Both the position numbers and the translations under genes were made by a program. Shown piece after piece: positions 42,714-52,698 of a stretch of 64,000 nucleotides of DNA. Position 1 is the stretch's first letter. The number at the start of each line of letters is the position of its first letter. The notes beneath the pieces were generated by a model. The model had not been told where the DNA came from. It worked only from the letters and a program-made list of their open reading frames with translations, and did not search any database. This DNA comes from Candidatus Syntrophopropionicum ammoniitolerans. GTDB lineage: Bacteria; Bacillota; Desulfotomaculia; Desulfotomaculales; Pelotomaculaceae. The stretch covers positions 124,001-188,000 of the forward strand of contig JABMJD010000001.1 of assembly GCA_013201395.1 (NCBI GenBank). The letters run 5' to 3'.

Positions 42714-43235
42714 ATGGGATTCAGTTACAAATGCAGCGGGGGAGAACCAACAGATAGTGTCGGCCTATTGATGTCCATATTAGTGTGTTACCCCGAAGTA
42801 TCCACTATCAATTTTTTCCCGGAGAAACAACTATTAAGGTTTACATTTATATATTCCCGGGTATTAGGTGATAATGAGCTTGCCGAATTAAAAAAAAGAC
42901 TGGTGGATAGTATTGAGGCGTACAACCACTTAGAGGGGAAGGAAATTCTTCAACTGGCCATAAATCACAATGTTTGTGATAACCTGACTATGATTGAGGT
43001 GCAGCGGGATGTCCACTCCCTGGTGCAAGAAGAAATAACCTTAATTGTGGAATTATTCCGCCAGTGTCCCCATGCAAATCTTGTTACAGAAGAAAATGAT
43101 CGTCTTATTGAAGAAGATATTATTGTCCAGGAAGAAATGATAGAACATATGTTGCAATGCATGAAAGGAACAACGGAAAAGAAATATCTGTATGCCTTTC
43201 GCGAAGAAGGCAGGGTTTTGGTTTTTAATAAATAA
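42714..43235 (+). CDS. hypothetical protein (possible YtxC-like sporulation protein)
   Basis: ORF with GGAAGG RBS; family not confidently recognised. Confidence 0.7.
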   Translation: MGFSYKCSGGEPTDSVGLLMSILVCYPEVSTINFFPEKQLLRFTFIYSRVLGDNELAELKKRLVDSIEAYNHLEGKEILQLAINHNVCDNLTMIEVQRDVHSLVQEEITLIVELFRQCPHANLVTEENDRLIEEDIIVQEEMIEHMLQCMKGTTEKKYLYAFREEGRVLVFNK

Positions 43236-43251
43236 TTAGGAGGTTTAGTTC

Positions 43252-44031
43252 TTGCGCCTGATGATAATCGGCGATATAGTGGGGCGTCCGGGTCGCCGGG
43301 CGATAAAAGCTAATGTAAACAGTTTAAAAAGGGAATTCAATATAGACTTTGTCATCGCCAATGGCGAAAATGCCGCCGGTGGTAAGGGTATAACCGAGGA
43401 TACTGGCCAGGAATTGTTTATAAATGGCGTGAACGTGCTGACCATGGGTAACCATGTGTGGAATAAAAGGGAAGCATTTGAATATCTAGGCAGGGAAACT
43501 CGCATTGTTAGGCCGGCTAACTATCCGCCCGGCACACCCGGTATGGGCTGGGCTTTCTATGATGTAGCGGGAAATATTAAAATTTGTGTGATTAACCTTA
43601 TGGGCAGGATTTTTCTAGAACCCCTGGACTGTCCTTTTCGTCGGGTTGACGAAATTATAAAAAAAATAAAGGAACAGGCCAGGATTATAATTGTTGACTT
43701 TCATGCTGAGGCTACCTCAGAAAAGGTAGCCATGGGATGGTATCTATCCGGGCGTGTAACCGCAGTGGTCGGTACTCATACCCATGTACAAACAGCGGAC
43801 GAAAAAATTCTTCCCGGGGGAACGGCATATATAACTGATTTGGGTATGACCGGACCCATGGAGTCAGTTATTGGTGTTAAAAAAGATGTTGTGATTGATA
43901 AATTCGTCAATAGGATTCCTCGCTATTTTGAGGTGGCCAAGGGGCCTTATCAATTTAATGCGGCTCTAATAGATGTTGATGAGGAAACAGGTGAGGCTAT
44001 TTCCATCAGGCGTATTCAAAATTATGAGTAA
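43252..44031 (+). CDS. ymdB: TIGR00282-family metallophosphoesterase (YmdB)
   Basis: MIIGDIVGRPGRRAI, NGENAAGGKGIT, TMGNHVWNKRE; follows rny. Confidence 0.95.
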   Translation: MRLMIIGDIVGRPGRRAIKANVNSLKREFNIDFVIANGENAAGGKGITEDTGQELFINGVNVLTMGNHVWNKREAFEYLGRETRIVRPANYPPGTPGMGWAFYDVAGNIKICVINLMGRIFLEPLDCPFRRVDEIIKKIKEQARIIIVDFHAEATSEKVAMGWYLSGRVTAVVGTHTHVQTADEKILPGGTAYITDLGMTGPMESVIGVKKDVVIDKFVNRIPRYFEVAKGPYQFNAALIDVDEETGEAISIRRIQNYE

Positions 44032-44171
44032 GATAATAGTGTGAATATTATGGCTGCAAAAAGTTATTGCGGTAAAATGAAAGGAATTTTTTAGTGGCCA
44101 GCGAAATATACATCATATAGGGTGATCAGGAGTTCAAGTCTATACCAAGTAATGGAGGAGGTTTTCAGCGA

Positions 44172-44432
44172 ATGGATATATTAAAAGTTTCAGCCAAGTC
44201 CAACCCAAATTCTGTTGCCGGCGCCCTAGCTGGTGTTCTTCGTGAGAGGGGTTGCGCTGAAATGCAGGCAATTGGTGCAGGTGCGTTAAACCAAGCAGTA
44301 AAAGCAGTAGCAATAGCCAGGGGTTTTGTGGCGCCAAGCGGGGTTGACCTCATATGTATTCCAGCATTTACCGACATAATTATTGATGGGGAAGAAAGGA
44401 CAGCAATAAAGCTTATTGTTGAACCACGGTAA
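44172..44432 (+). CDS. spoVS: stage V sporulation protein S
   Basis: LKVSAKSNPNSVAGALAGVLRERG...QAVKAVAIARGFVAPSG. Confidence 0.97.
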   Translation: MDILKVSAKSNPNSVAGALAGVLRERGCAEMQAIGAGALNQAVKAVAIARGFVAPSGVDLICIPAFTDIIIDGEERTAIKLIVEPR

Positions 44433-44468
44433 ACCAGTTGACAAGTAAAATAACTAATATTCAAACTA

Positions 44469-44512
44469 AAAACCTGTTTATTTAATAATATAAACGGGTT
44501 TTGTTTTTTTAT
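44469..44512 (+). terminator. spoVS terminator
   Basis: AAAACCTGTTTAT...ATAAACGGGTTTTGTTTTTTT. Confidence 0.8.
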
Positions 44513-44597
44513 TTTCCGGTATATTAATTAAAGCCAGTATATTTTAAACGAAAAAAGCAGGTTTTGCCATAAAAAACGTCGAAAATTTAAATTAGGG

Positions 44598-45425
44598 GTG
44601 ATCCTAAAAATGCCTGTAGATTTGCATATTCACACTACCTTTTCAGATGGTAGTGATACCCCTGAAGAAATTGTTGGCCTGGCTATGTTCCATAAATTGG
44701 AAGCTATAGCCATAACTGATCATGATACCCTGGATGGGGTTCGGCCGGCATTGCGCGCCGGGGTGGCCAGGGGGATCGAAGTCATACCCGGTATTGAGTT
44801 GGGATCATATGACCGGGGAGAGGAAATACACATCCTGGGTTATTTGGTTAACCTGGATGATCCCCTGTTCCAGGAAAAGCTGGCCAAATTTCGTGAAACA
44901 AGGATTTATCGTATGGAAAGAATGGTTGAAAAACTGCAGAAATTCGGCTTTCCTATTAATATGAAAATGATTGAAAACATTGCAGGTGACGGCTCCCTGG
45001 GCCGACCTCATTTGGCTGCAACAATGGTGAAAATTGGCGCTGTGCAGACAACGGTGGAAGCATTTGAGAGATATATCGGTGTGGGATGTCCGGCCTATGT
45101 ACCCAGACATAAAATGACACCTATTGAGGCTGTGACCCTGATCAAATCGGCAGGCGGTGTGCCCATACTTGCTCATCCGGGCCTGAACAGGCCGGAATAT
45201 TCCTGGTCGGATCTGATCGAAGCCGGTTTGGCCGGCGTCGAAGTATATCATCCCTCTCATACGGTAGAACAATCCAATTACTTTGGACACCTGGCCCGAC
45301 AAAAAGGTTTGATTGCTACAGGAGGTTCAGATTATCATGGCCCCGATCATAAGGAAGGGAACAGATTGGGTACAATTACTGTCCCCTATAGTGTTGTAAA
45401 GGAACTCAAAAAAAGAGTGAAGTGA
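44598..45425 (+). CDS. PHP domain phosphoesterase
   Basis: DLHIHTTFSDGSDTPEEIV, ITDHDTLDGV, GSDYHGPDH. Confidence 0.92.
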   Translation: MILKMPVDLHIHTTFSDGSDTPEEIVGLAMFHKLEAIAITDHDTLDGVRPALRAGVARGIEVIPGIELGSYDRGEEIHILGYLVNLDDPLFQEKLAKFRETRIYRMERMVEKLQKFGFPINMKMIENIAGDGSLGRPHLAATMVKIGAVQTTVEAFERYIGVGCPAYVPRHKMTPIEAVTLIKSAGGVPILAHPGLNRPEYSWSDLIEAGLAGVEVYHPSHTVEQSNYFGHLARQKGLIATGGSDYHGPDHKEGNRLGTITVPYSVVKELKKRVK

Positions 45426-45473
45426 AATAGGTTTCTTTTAAGATATAATCAAGGTGAACACCAGGAGGTTTGT

Positions 45474-46640
45474 ATGATTAAGGCAAAACGTATGGATGAG
45501 CTGTCCCCAGGGGTTTTTAATGATATGAATGAGAAAAAGAAGAGATTTGAGGCCAGAGGTACCAAGGCGATTAATCTCAGTGTGGGCAGCCCGGATCTTC
45601 CCCCTGCCCCGCATATAATAAGGGCTCTGCAAAAATCCGCCGGCAATCCCCTTAATTACACCTATTCATTGGGTGGTTTGCCCCAACTATATGCAGCAGT
45701 AGCCGGCTGGTATAAGAAACGTTTTAATGTTGATCTCAATCCGGAAAATGAAATACTGGCCCTTATGGGTTCACAGGATGGGTTAGCCCATTTAGCCATG
45801 TCCTACATTGATCCGGGTGATGTAGCCTTGGTTCCGGATCCCGGCTATCCTATTTATGGTTTCAGTATACTAATGGCTCAAGGTGAGGTTTATCCTCTGC
45901 CGCTACTGGCTGAGAATAATTTTTTGCCTGACCTATCCAAAATCCCGGCACATATTGCTAAAAAATCAAAAATAATCTGGCTCAACTACCCAAACAATCC
46001 CACCGCTGCCGTGGCAAACCTGAGTTTTTTTAAACAGGTAGTAGAGTTCGCTCGCCGGTATGATATTTTGGTTTGTCATGATGTGGCCTATGCTGAGTTG
46101 GCCTATGACAATTTCAAGCCGGTGAGTTTTCTGGAGGTAGAGGGAGCCAAAGAGGTAGGTGTGGAATTTTATTCCCTGTCCAAAACTTATAACATGGCTG
46201 GTTGTAGGCTTGGTTTTATTGTTGGCAATAGGCATGTTGTTGCTAATCTGGCCCTAATCAAATCAAATATAGATTATGGTGTGTTTTTGGCTGTTCAAGA
46301 AGCAGGCATTGCTGCTCTCACCGGCCCCCAGGATTGTGTGGCCAACACAGCCAGGGTTTACCAGCGGCGTCGGGATGTACTGGTGGGAGGTTTGGCTGAG
46401 ATTGGTTGGCATATTCCTAAGCCCAGTGCTTCCATGTTTGTCTGGGCACCTCTTCCGCCGGGATATACCTCTTCATATAACCTTGTTTCTGATTTATTGG
46501 AAAAGGCAGGGGTTGTTGTCGTTCCCGGTAATGCTTTTGGCAGACAAGGAGAGGGCTATGTGCGGATAGCCCTGGTTAGAAATGAAGAAGCCCTGGCAGA
46601 AGCTGTGCAACGGATTAGTAAGAACATAACTTTTAAATAG
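45474..46640 (+). CDS. class I/II aminotransferase (DapL-like)
   Basis: LNYPNNPTAAVA, EFYSLSKTYNMAGCRLGF PLP-lysine motif. Confidence 0.9.
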   Translation: MIKAKRMDELSPGVFNDMNEKKKRFEARGTKAINLSVGSPDLPPAPHIIRALQKSAGNPLNYTYSLGGLPQLYAAVAGWYKKRFNVDLNPENEILALMGSQDGLAHLAMSYIDPGDVALVPDPGYPIYGFSILMAQGEVYPLPLLAENNFLPDLSKIPAHIAKKSKIIWLNYPNNPTAAVANLSFFKQVVEFARRYDILVCHDVAYAELAYDNFKPVSFLEVEGAKEVGVEFYSLSKTYNMAGCRLGFIVGNRHVVANLALIKSNIDYGVFLAVQEAGIAALTGPQDCVANTARVYQRRRDVLVGGLAEIGWHIPKPSASMFVWAPLPPGYTSSYNLVSDLLEKAGVVVVPGNAFGRQGEGYVRIALVRNEEALAEAVQRISKNITFK

Positions 46641-46662
46641 AGGAATTGTGATGCAATTAATC

Positions 46663-46694
46663 AGGTAGTTAGGCCTAATTACTGTGTTTTTTTA
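46663..46694 (+). terminator. intrinsic terminator
   Basis: GTAGTTAGGCCTAATTACTGTGTTTTTTT. Confidence 0.6.
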
Positions 46695-46787
46695 GGACAG
46701 TGATGAAAAGTTTGTATCCCATTTAGGGTCTGCCGGTAACCGTCTATTTGCATATTATCCGGCATATACTATGATGGGTGATAAGGA

Positions 46788-47063
46788 ATGTATGAAGGGA
46801 CCGACCTGCCATACCTGAAAGCAAGAGTGCAAGAACTGGAAGAAAAGGTGGAGCAGCTCAGGTTAAGCCGCCGGGTATTGATGAACCTGATTGAAAAAAT
46901 TGAAAAAGAAAAAGAAATTTTTTTAGGCAGGCTGGAAAAGGAAAATCGCAAGCTGCATCAAAACAACTACCGCTACGCCAAATGGCTGCTTCTCAAAAAC
47001 AGGCAGATAGTTGAGTTGGAGTTAAAACTGAGTGATATAAACACCCGCAATTCATCAAAATAA
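46788..47063 (+). CDS. small coiled-coil hypothetical protein
   Basis: Heptad-like KARVQELEEKVEQLRLSRRVLMNLIEKIEKEKEIF; GATAAGGA RBS. Confidence 0.65.
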   Translation: MYEGTDLPYLKARVQELEEKVEQLRLSRRVLMNLIEKIEKEKEIFLGRLEKENRKLHQNNYRYAKWLLLKNRQIVELELKLSDINTRNSSK

Positions 47064-47217
47064 TTACTTATCCACATTTTTATCCACATTAAATTATGAA
47101 CTGTTGATTAATTATAATTTTACAAATATTTATTAACTTCGACAAAGGTTAATAAATTGGTGTTTTTTTAATCCGGAAGGTTTTTTTAGCAGTGTGCTAG
47201 AATGATTAAAATACAGT

Positions 47218-47342
47218 ATCCACAGGTGCCTATGTGTTTGGCCAACAGGGGAATCAGGTAAAAGCCTGAGCGGTCCCGCCACTGTAACCGGGGTGCAGCT
47301 AGTCCTGCATATGACCGGAAGCCAGGATACCTGTCTGTGGAT
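47218..47342 (+). promoter_or_regulatory. cobalamin riboswitch
   Basis: P1 ATCCACAG/CTGTGGAT; GGTGCC, GGGAATCAGGT, GCGGTCCCGCCACTGTAACCGGGG; upstream of cob genes. Confidence 0.95.
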
Positions 47343-47396
47343 TTCAGCCGGTAAGCCTTCGTGGTAAAAGGAACGGCGGGTAATGTGGCCCGATTT

Positions 47397-47429
47397 TTTA
47401 CCCCCGGTGGACCGGGGTAATTTTTTTGT
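47397..47429 (+). terminator. riboswitch terminator
   Basis: TTACCCCcggtggaccGGGGTAATTTTTTTG. Confidence 0.8.
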
Positions 47430-48005
47430 ATGGGTTGGTGCAGCATGAAAGGAAAATTAAGTTTGGTACTGGGCGGTTCACGCAGCGGCAAAAGTCAATT
47501 TGCTGAGGAAATAGCAACACGCTCAGACAAAAGGGTAACCTATATTGCCACTGCCGCTATTTTTGATGAGGAGATGGCAGCCAGGGTGAAGCTGCATCGA
47601 GAACGGCGTGCTAAAGATTGGCTGACTATTGAAGAAGAAAGAAATGTCCTGGAAGTGTTAAACCAGGGTGGTGAAGGAGACATTTTTCTTCTGGATTGCG
47701 CCACAGTATGGTTATCAAACCTGCTGTTTTACCAACAGAGCCTGGCGCCTAATACCCCGGCGCAGGCTATAGAAAAACAGTTAATGGCTATGGTTACCGA
47801 TTTAACAGAAACAACAAAAAGCGGCCTGGACCTTATCGTGGTTTCCAATGAGATTGGTCTTGGTGTGGTGCCGGAACACTATTTGGGCAGGTTGTTCAGG
47901 GATCTGGCCGGTAAGGCCAACCAACTCCTGGCTACAAGAGCGGACAGTGTTTATCTGGTAGTAGCGGGTATCCCCATGGAAATAAAAGGGGGATTCCCAA
48001 AATAG
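47430..48005 (+). CDS. cobU: adenosylcobinamide kinase/guanylyltransferase
   Basis: LVLGGSRSGKSQFAEEIA, IVVSNEIGLGVVPE. Confidence 0.96.
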   Translation: MGWCSMKGKLSLVLGGSRSGKSQFAEEIATRSDKRVTYIATAAIFDEEMAARVKLHRERRAKDWLTIEEERNVLEVLNQGGEGDIFLLDCATVWLSNLLFYQQSLAPNTPAQAIEKQLMAMVTDLTETTKSGLDLIVVSNEIGLGVVPEHYLGRLFRDLAGKANQLLATRADSVYLVVAGIPMEIKGGFPK

Positions 48006-48015
48006 CTTTAATGGG

Positions 48016-48843
48016 GTGACAAACATTAAGAACAAGACCATTATGATTCAGGGTACCGCCTCTAATGTGGGTAAAAGCATACTGGCCGCAGCACTATGTC
48101 GTATTTTTGTGCGTGATGGATATCGGGCAGCGCCATTTAAATCACAGAATATGGCCTCAAACTCCTTTGTGACAGCGGGCGGTGGCGAAATGGCACAGGC
48201 ACAGGCGACACAGGCCCGGGCTGCCGGTGTAAAACCGACTGTTGATATGAATCCGATATTATTAAAACCAATCAGCAATGCCTCTTCCCAGGTAGTGGTT
48301 CTTGGTAAACCGGTGGGTAGTTTTTCTGCCCAACAGTATCATCTTGAATATACCATCCAGGCCTTACCTGTTATTAGAGAGGCTTTAACCCGTTTGCGTT
48401 CTGCCTACGACATTATAGTAATTGAAGGCGCCGGCAGCCCGGCTGAAATAAACCTACAAGAACACGAAATTGTAAACATGCGCATCGCCAGGATGGCCGA
48501 CGCCCCTGTCCTGCTCGTTGCCGATATAGATCGCGGCGGGGCACTGGCATCTGTGGTCGGTACCATGGAGTTGCTGGCAGAGGAGGATCGGGCCCGTCTA
48601 GCCGGTTTTGTTATTAATAAATTTAGAGGTGATCTGACACTGTTTCAACCCGCTGTAGATTTTCTGGAGCAAAAAACCAGGCGGGCAGTTTTTGGTGTGG
48701 TGCCCTATTTAGATTTTATACCGGCTTCACTTAACAAGGCCCCGGCGCCCTTCATGCCCCTCGACGAAGATTTGGACAAGCTGGCTGAGCTGGTAAGAGA
48801 CAGTATGGATATAGAAAAGATCTATGCAGTTATGGGCTTATGA
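48016..48843 (+). CDS. cobQ: cobyric acid synthase-like protein lacking the GATase domain
   Basis: MIQGTASNVGKSILAAALCRIF, FKSQNMASNSFVT, EGAGSPAEINL, INKFRGD; C-term DLDKLAELVRDSMDIEKIYAVMGL; only 275 aa. Confidence 0.88.
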   Translation: MTNIKNKTIMIQGTASNVGKSILAAALCRIFVRDGYRAAPFKSQNMASNSFVTAGGGEMAQAQATQARAAGVKPTVDMNPILLKPISNASSQVVVLGKPVGSFSAQQYHLEYTIQALPVIREALTRLRSAYDIIVIEGAGSPAEINLQEHEIVNMRIARMADAPVLLVADIDRGGALASVVGTMELLAEEDRARLAGFVINKFRGDLTLFQPAVDFLEQKTRRAVFGVVPYLDFIPASLNKAPAPFMPLDEDLDKLAELVRDSMDIEKIYAVMGL

Positions 48844-48870
48844 AAATCTTTACGAAACAGGTAAACGGTT

Positions 48871-49827
48871 ATGGGATATATGCACTTATATGTAGCAATA
48901 GCATTTTTTTTAGACCTGCTGGTAGGGGATCCCCGCTGGGTTCCCCATCCTGTGGTGCTCATGGGAAAAGCCATCGGGATATTGGAACGATTTTGTCGCG
49001 GGATTTTTCATCATCCCCTGATGCTAAAATTTATGGGCTTTCTCACTGTGTTGATTACAGTTGGTGGTAGTTGGTTACTGACCCACCTGCTGATAAACTG
49101 GCTGTTTGGTATCAATTACTGGGCCGGTGTGGCTCTGTCGGTTTGGCTTATTTCTACTACCATAGCAGCCCGGGGTCTGGCCAGAGCAGCCGGGGAAATT
49201 TACCTTTTACTGCAAAGAGGTGATTTGTCGGCAGTTCGCTACCAGGTGGGGATGATTGTGGGCCGGGACACAGATCGAATGGAACCTGAGTCGGCAGTAA
49301 GGGCTACTGTAGAAACTGTGGCTGAAAACATTGTAGATGCAGTTGTGGCCCCGCTGTTTTATGCATTTCTTGGTGGTGCACCCCTGGCCATAGCCTACCG
49401 TGCCGTCAATACCCTTGATTCCATGCTGGGTTATAAGAATGAGCGCTATATAAACTTTGGCCTGGCAGCAGCGCGCCTTGACGATGTCGCCAGCTATATA
49501 CCGGCCCGTTTGACAGGGTTATTTTTACTTATCGCTGCCTGGATAGCAAGGATGAATGTCAAGGGGGCATTACAGGCCATCCTGAGAGATGCCTCAAGTC
49601 ATCCCAGCCCCAACAGCGGTATTCCCGAAGCAGCTGTTGCCGGCGCATTGGGGGTGCAGTTAGGCGGGATTAACTACTATCACGGTTGTCCTTCGTTTAG
49701 AGCTTACATGGGAAAAGCCTTAATGCCCCTGGCACCGAGGCATATTAAACTCACGGTGCGGTTGCTATACCTCTCCTCATGTCTGGCTGTTTTGACTGGT
49801 GTAATGATTTTCTATTTTTTTAGCTAG
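48871..49827 (+). CDS. cbiB: adenosylcobinamide-phosphate synthase (CbiB/CobD)
   Basis: LLVGDPRWVPHPVVLMGKAI, ENIVDAVVAPLFYAFLGGAPLAIAYRAVNTLDSMLGYKNERY. Confidence 0.96.
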   Translation: MGYMHLYVAIAFFLDLLVGDPRWVPHPVVLMGKAIGILERFCRGIFHHPLMLKFMGFLTVLITVGGSWLLTHLLINWLFGINYWAGVALSVWLISTTIAARGLARAAGEIYLLLQRGDLSAVRYQVGMIVGRDTDRMEPESAVRATVETVAENIVDAVVAPLFYAFLGGAPLAIAYRAVNTLDSMLGYKNERYINFGLAAARLDDVASYIPARLTGLFLLIAAWIARMNVKGALQAILRDASSHPSPNSGIPEAAVAGALGVQLGGINYYHGCPSFRAYMGKALMPLAPRHIKLTVRLLYLSSCLAVLTGVMIFYFFS

Positions 49828-49896
49828 TGCCTGGAGGTACTATGAACCCGGTTGCTGCCTAACGGTCGCATTCATGGAAAGGAATGAATATAATTA

Positions 49897-50643
49897 TTGA
49901 AAAGTATCCTATTTGCTCTGCAGCATCTAACCAGGCTACCCCTGCCGCGAATCCCATTCGATAAGGTTTCCTGTGGCCGGGGTACGGCATTTTTTCCACT
50001 GGCAGGCCTTTTAATCGGCGCTATCATGGCAGCGGTCATTTGGGCGGTAGAGGGGTGGTATTTGCCTTCTCAATTACAAGCTGCCCTGCTAATTGTGCTC
50101 ATGGTTGTTTTAACAGGGGGCATCCACCTGGACGGCTTTATGGATACCATCGATGGTTTATTTAGCGGCCGGGAACGAGAAAAATGTTTGGAAATTATGC
50201 GGGACAGCCGGGTAGGCGCTTTTGGTGTAATTGGGGCCATCTGTTTGCTGTTGTTTAAATTCTCCTTGCTGGCTAATATCCCTACCCTTTTGCTAATCAA
50301 GCTATTGGTTGTGGTGCCGACTATAAGCCGCTGGAATATGACTATGTCCATATTTGTTTTTCCTTATGCCAGAAGGGAAGGGTTAGGTACCGTCTACAAA
50401 AAATACTGTGGTTTAAGAGAGTTGCTTCTGGCAACTATACTAACGGCTGCTGTTTGCGGGTTAGTGCTGGGTGTTGATGGGGCTATTTTAATGCTCAGCG
50501 GCGGTTTGATAGCCTACCTGGTGGGGCAAAAGGTGAACAGGGTACTGGATGGGCTTACTGGTGACATATACGGTTTTATCAACGAACTAAGCGAAGTTCT
50601 GCTTTTGTTGATTGCCTATCCGTTGTTAAAGATATTAGGCTGA
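49897..50643 (+). CDS. cobS: adenosylcobinamide-GDP ribazoletransferase
   Basis: FFPLAGLLIGAIMA, GGIHLDGFMDTIDGLFSGREREKCLEIMRDSRVGAFG. Confidence 0.96.
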   Translation: MKSILFALQHLTRLPLPRIPFDKVSCGRGTAFFPLAGLLIGAIMAAVIWAVEGWYLPSQLQAALLIVLMVVLTGGIHLDGFMDTIDGLFSGREREKCLEIMRDSRVGAFGVIGAICLLLFKFSLLANIPTLLLIKLLVVVPTISRWNMTMSIFVFPYARREGLGTVYKKYCGLRELLLATILTAAVCGLVLGVDGAILMLSGGLIAYLVGQKVNRVLDGLTGDIYGFINELSEVLLLLIAYPLLKILG

Positions 50644-50661
50644 GGGAAGGAGGCTTTACCA

Positions 50662-51765
50662 TTGCAGCAGCTTGTACATATTCACGGTGGCAATATTACC
50701 CTGGCGGCAAAAAAATATGGGTTGCCCCAGGAAAAAATTATCGATTTTAGTGCGAATATCAATCCATTGGGGCCCTCGGAGAAAATTTTTCAGGCCATAA
50801 CAAGTAATCTAACGGCAGCTATCGTCAATTATCCTGATCCCGATTGCACAGAACTAAGGAACCTACTGTCCGGCTATCTGAGTGTAGATCGGGATCTGCT
50901 CCTAATGGGAAACGGTGCAGCCGAACTAATATACCTCCTGGTACGTATTATAGGAAGTAAAGGGGTCCGGGCGCTAATCCCCGTCCCTACATTCTGTGAG
51001 TATGGGCTGGCGGTACTCAGTCAAGGCGGGGAAGTAATTACCGTTAAAATGATCGAGGAAGAGGGGTTCGGTTTCCCACTTGATCGATTAATTAGCCTTA
51101 TACCTCAGGTCAACCTGCTGTTTATATGCAATCCCAATAACCCCACCGGACGGCTGGTGGAAAAGGCAGCCATAGAACAAATACTGGAGACATCAGCAAG
51201 ATATGGTGTGCTGGTGGTAATAGATGAGGCTTTTATGGATTTTGTCTCACAGCGGGCTCGTTATTCCCTAATTAAGGCTGTAGGGAACAACCCTAACCTG
51301 GCTGTTTTGTATTCTTTAACGAAATTTTTTGGCATACCGGGGCTGCGTCTGGGCGCAATTGCAGCCCCGGGAGACATTATTAGACGAATGAACACCGCCA
51401 AAGATCCATGGAATGTTAACAGCCTGGCCCAGGTGGCCGGTATAGCCGGTCTCAAGGATCAAGAACACATGGAGCAGACCAATGAACTGGTCAATAGGGA
51501 AAAGGCCTATCTCTTTGCAGAGTTGCAGAATATCCCCGGCCTAAACCCGCTGCCGGGGGCAGCAAATTTTATTCTGTTGAATGTGAGCGATAGTGGCCTG
51601 AAATCAAGTAAGTTAACAGAACTACTGGGCAGGCGTGGCATCCTGGTTAGAGATTGCCACGGGTTCAGCGGGCTTGCCGGCCGCTATATTAGGCTGGCAG
51701 TGAAAAATAGGCCCCAGAACGAGGCTCTGTTAAAGGCTATAAAAGATGTATTGAAAGGAAAATAG
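50662..51765 (+). CDS. cobD: threonine-phosphate decarboxylase-type aminotransferase
   Basis: HGGNITLAAKKYGLPQEKIIDFSANINPLGP, NPNNPTGRL, SLTKFFGIPGLRLGA; operon context. Confidence 0.9.
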   Translation: MQQLVHIHGGNITLAAKKYGLPQEKIIDFSANINPLGPSEKIFQAITSNLTAAIVNYPDPDCTELRNLLSGYLSVDRDLLLMGNGAAELIYLLVRIIGSKGVRALIPVPTFCEYGLAVLSQGGEVITVKMIEEEGFGFPLDRLISLIPQVNLLFICNPNNPTGRLVEKAAIEQILETSARYGVLVVIDEAFMDFVSQRARYSLIKAVGNNPNLAVLYSLTKFFGIPGLRLGAIAAPGDIIRRMNTAKDPWNVNSLAQVAGIAGLKDQEHMEQTNELVNREKAYLFAELQNIPGLNPLPGAANFILLNVSDSGLKSSKLTELLGRRGILVRDCHGFSGLAGRYIRLAVKNRPQNEALLKAIKDVLKGK

Positions 51766-51773
51766 ATAATATA

Positions 51774-52400
51774 ATGGGTTGCCGTATATACGTAATTAGA
51801 CATGGGGAAACTGCTTGGAATGTGGTGTCAAAATTACAAGGCCACACCAATGTGCCCCTATCGGATAATGGGCGAAGCCAGGCCAGGTTACTGGGCAAAC
51901 GACTGGCCGGGTTGGAGTTTGAAAACCTCTACAGCAGTGACCTGGTTAGGGCCTATGAAACAGCGCAGATTATTTCACAATACCATCACAACCTGGAAAT
52001 AAAGACATTGCCGGCACTGAGGGAGATCAACTTCGGGCGCTGGGAGGGATTTAGCATCAAGGAGATAGCGGAACTGTATCCGGAAAAAATTAAACAGTGG
52101 TGGAAAACGCCCCTGCAAACCAGGTTGCCCGATGGAGAATCGCTGGGTGACCTGGTGCAAAGAGTAGCAGCAGTGGTTAAAAACATCGTGGAAAGCCATA
52201 CTGGGGGCAACATTCTACTAGTAACCCATGGTGGAGTGATCCGCAGCATTGTAGGTACCGTCCTGGGTATGGATTTAAATGAACACTGGCGTCTATGTTT
52301 GGAAAATGCATCCTTGAATATAATTGACTTTCCCGCCTGGGATAAAGGCATACTAATGCTTTTTAATGATCACTCCCATCTCCAATCACCCTGTGTATAA
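51774..52400 (+). CDS. cobC: histidine phosphatase family (alpha-ribazole phosphatase-like)
   Basis: IYVIRHGETAWNV, FGRWEGFSIKEI, LLVTHGGVIRSI; end of cob operon. Confidence 0.88.
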   Translation: MGCRIYVIRHGETAWNVVSKLQGHTNVPLSDNGRSQARLLGKRLAGLEFENLYSSDLVRAYETAQIISQYHHNLEIKTLPALREINFGRWEGFSIKEIAELYPEKIKQWWKTPLQTRLPDGESLGDLVQRVAAVVKNIVESHTGGNILLVTHGGVIRSIVGTVLGMDLNEHWRLCLENASLNIIDFPAWDKGILMLFNDHSHLQSPCV

Positions 52401-52458
52401 AAAATATAGGTATTAAACTGCCTGCAGGTGAAACAATAAATAAAAAAAATGGGGTGCA

Positions 52459-52698
52459 TTGATCATGGAAGAAAATGACTCTTTTAAACAAAGTAGAGTT
52501 CCCTGGAGTGCGGAACCCAGCCTGAAAGAAATGGCCGCAGAGGTGGGGGTTGATGTAGGAGGCCTCATAGAAGGGATCAAAAATGAGCAAACAGATGAAG
52601 AAATTGCTGCTGATCTGGGTGTATCCGAAAGGCTTGTTTGCCATCTAAGGAATCGTTTCTATAGCCATGGGATAGATTCAGTGATGGGTCAAGACTAG
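52459..52698 (+). CDS. small HTH-containing protein
   Basis: EQTDEEIAADLGVSERLVCHLRNRF helix-turn-helix-like segment. Confidence 0.65.
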   Translation: MIMEENDSFKQSRVPWSAEPSLKEMAAEVGVDVGGLIEGIKNEQTDEEIAADLGVSERLVCHLRNRFYSHGIDSVMGQD

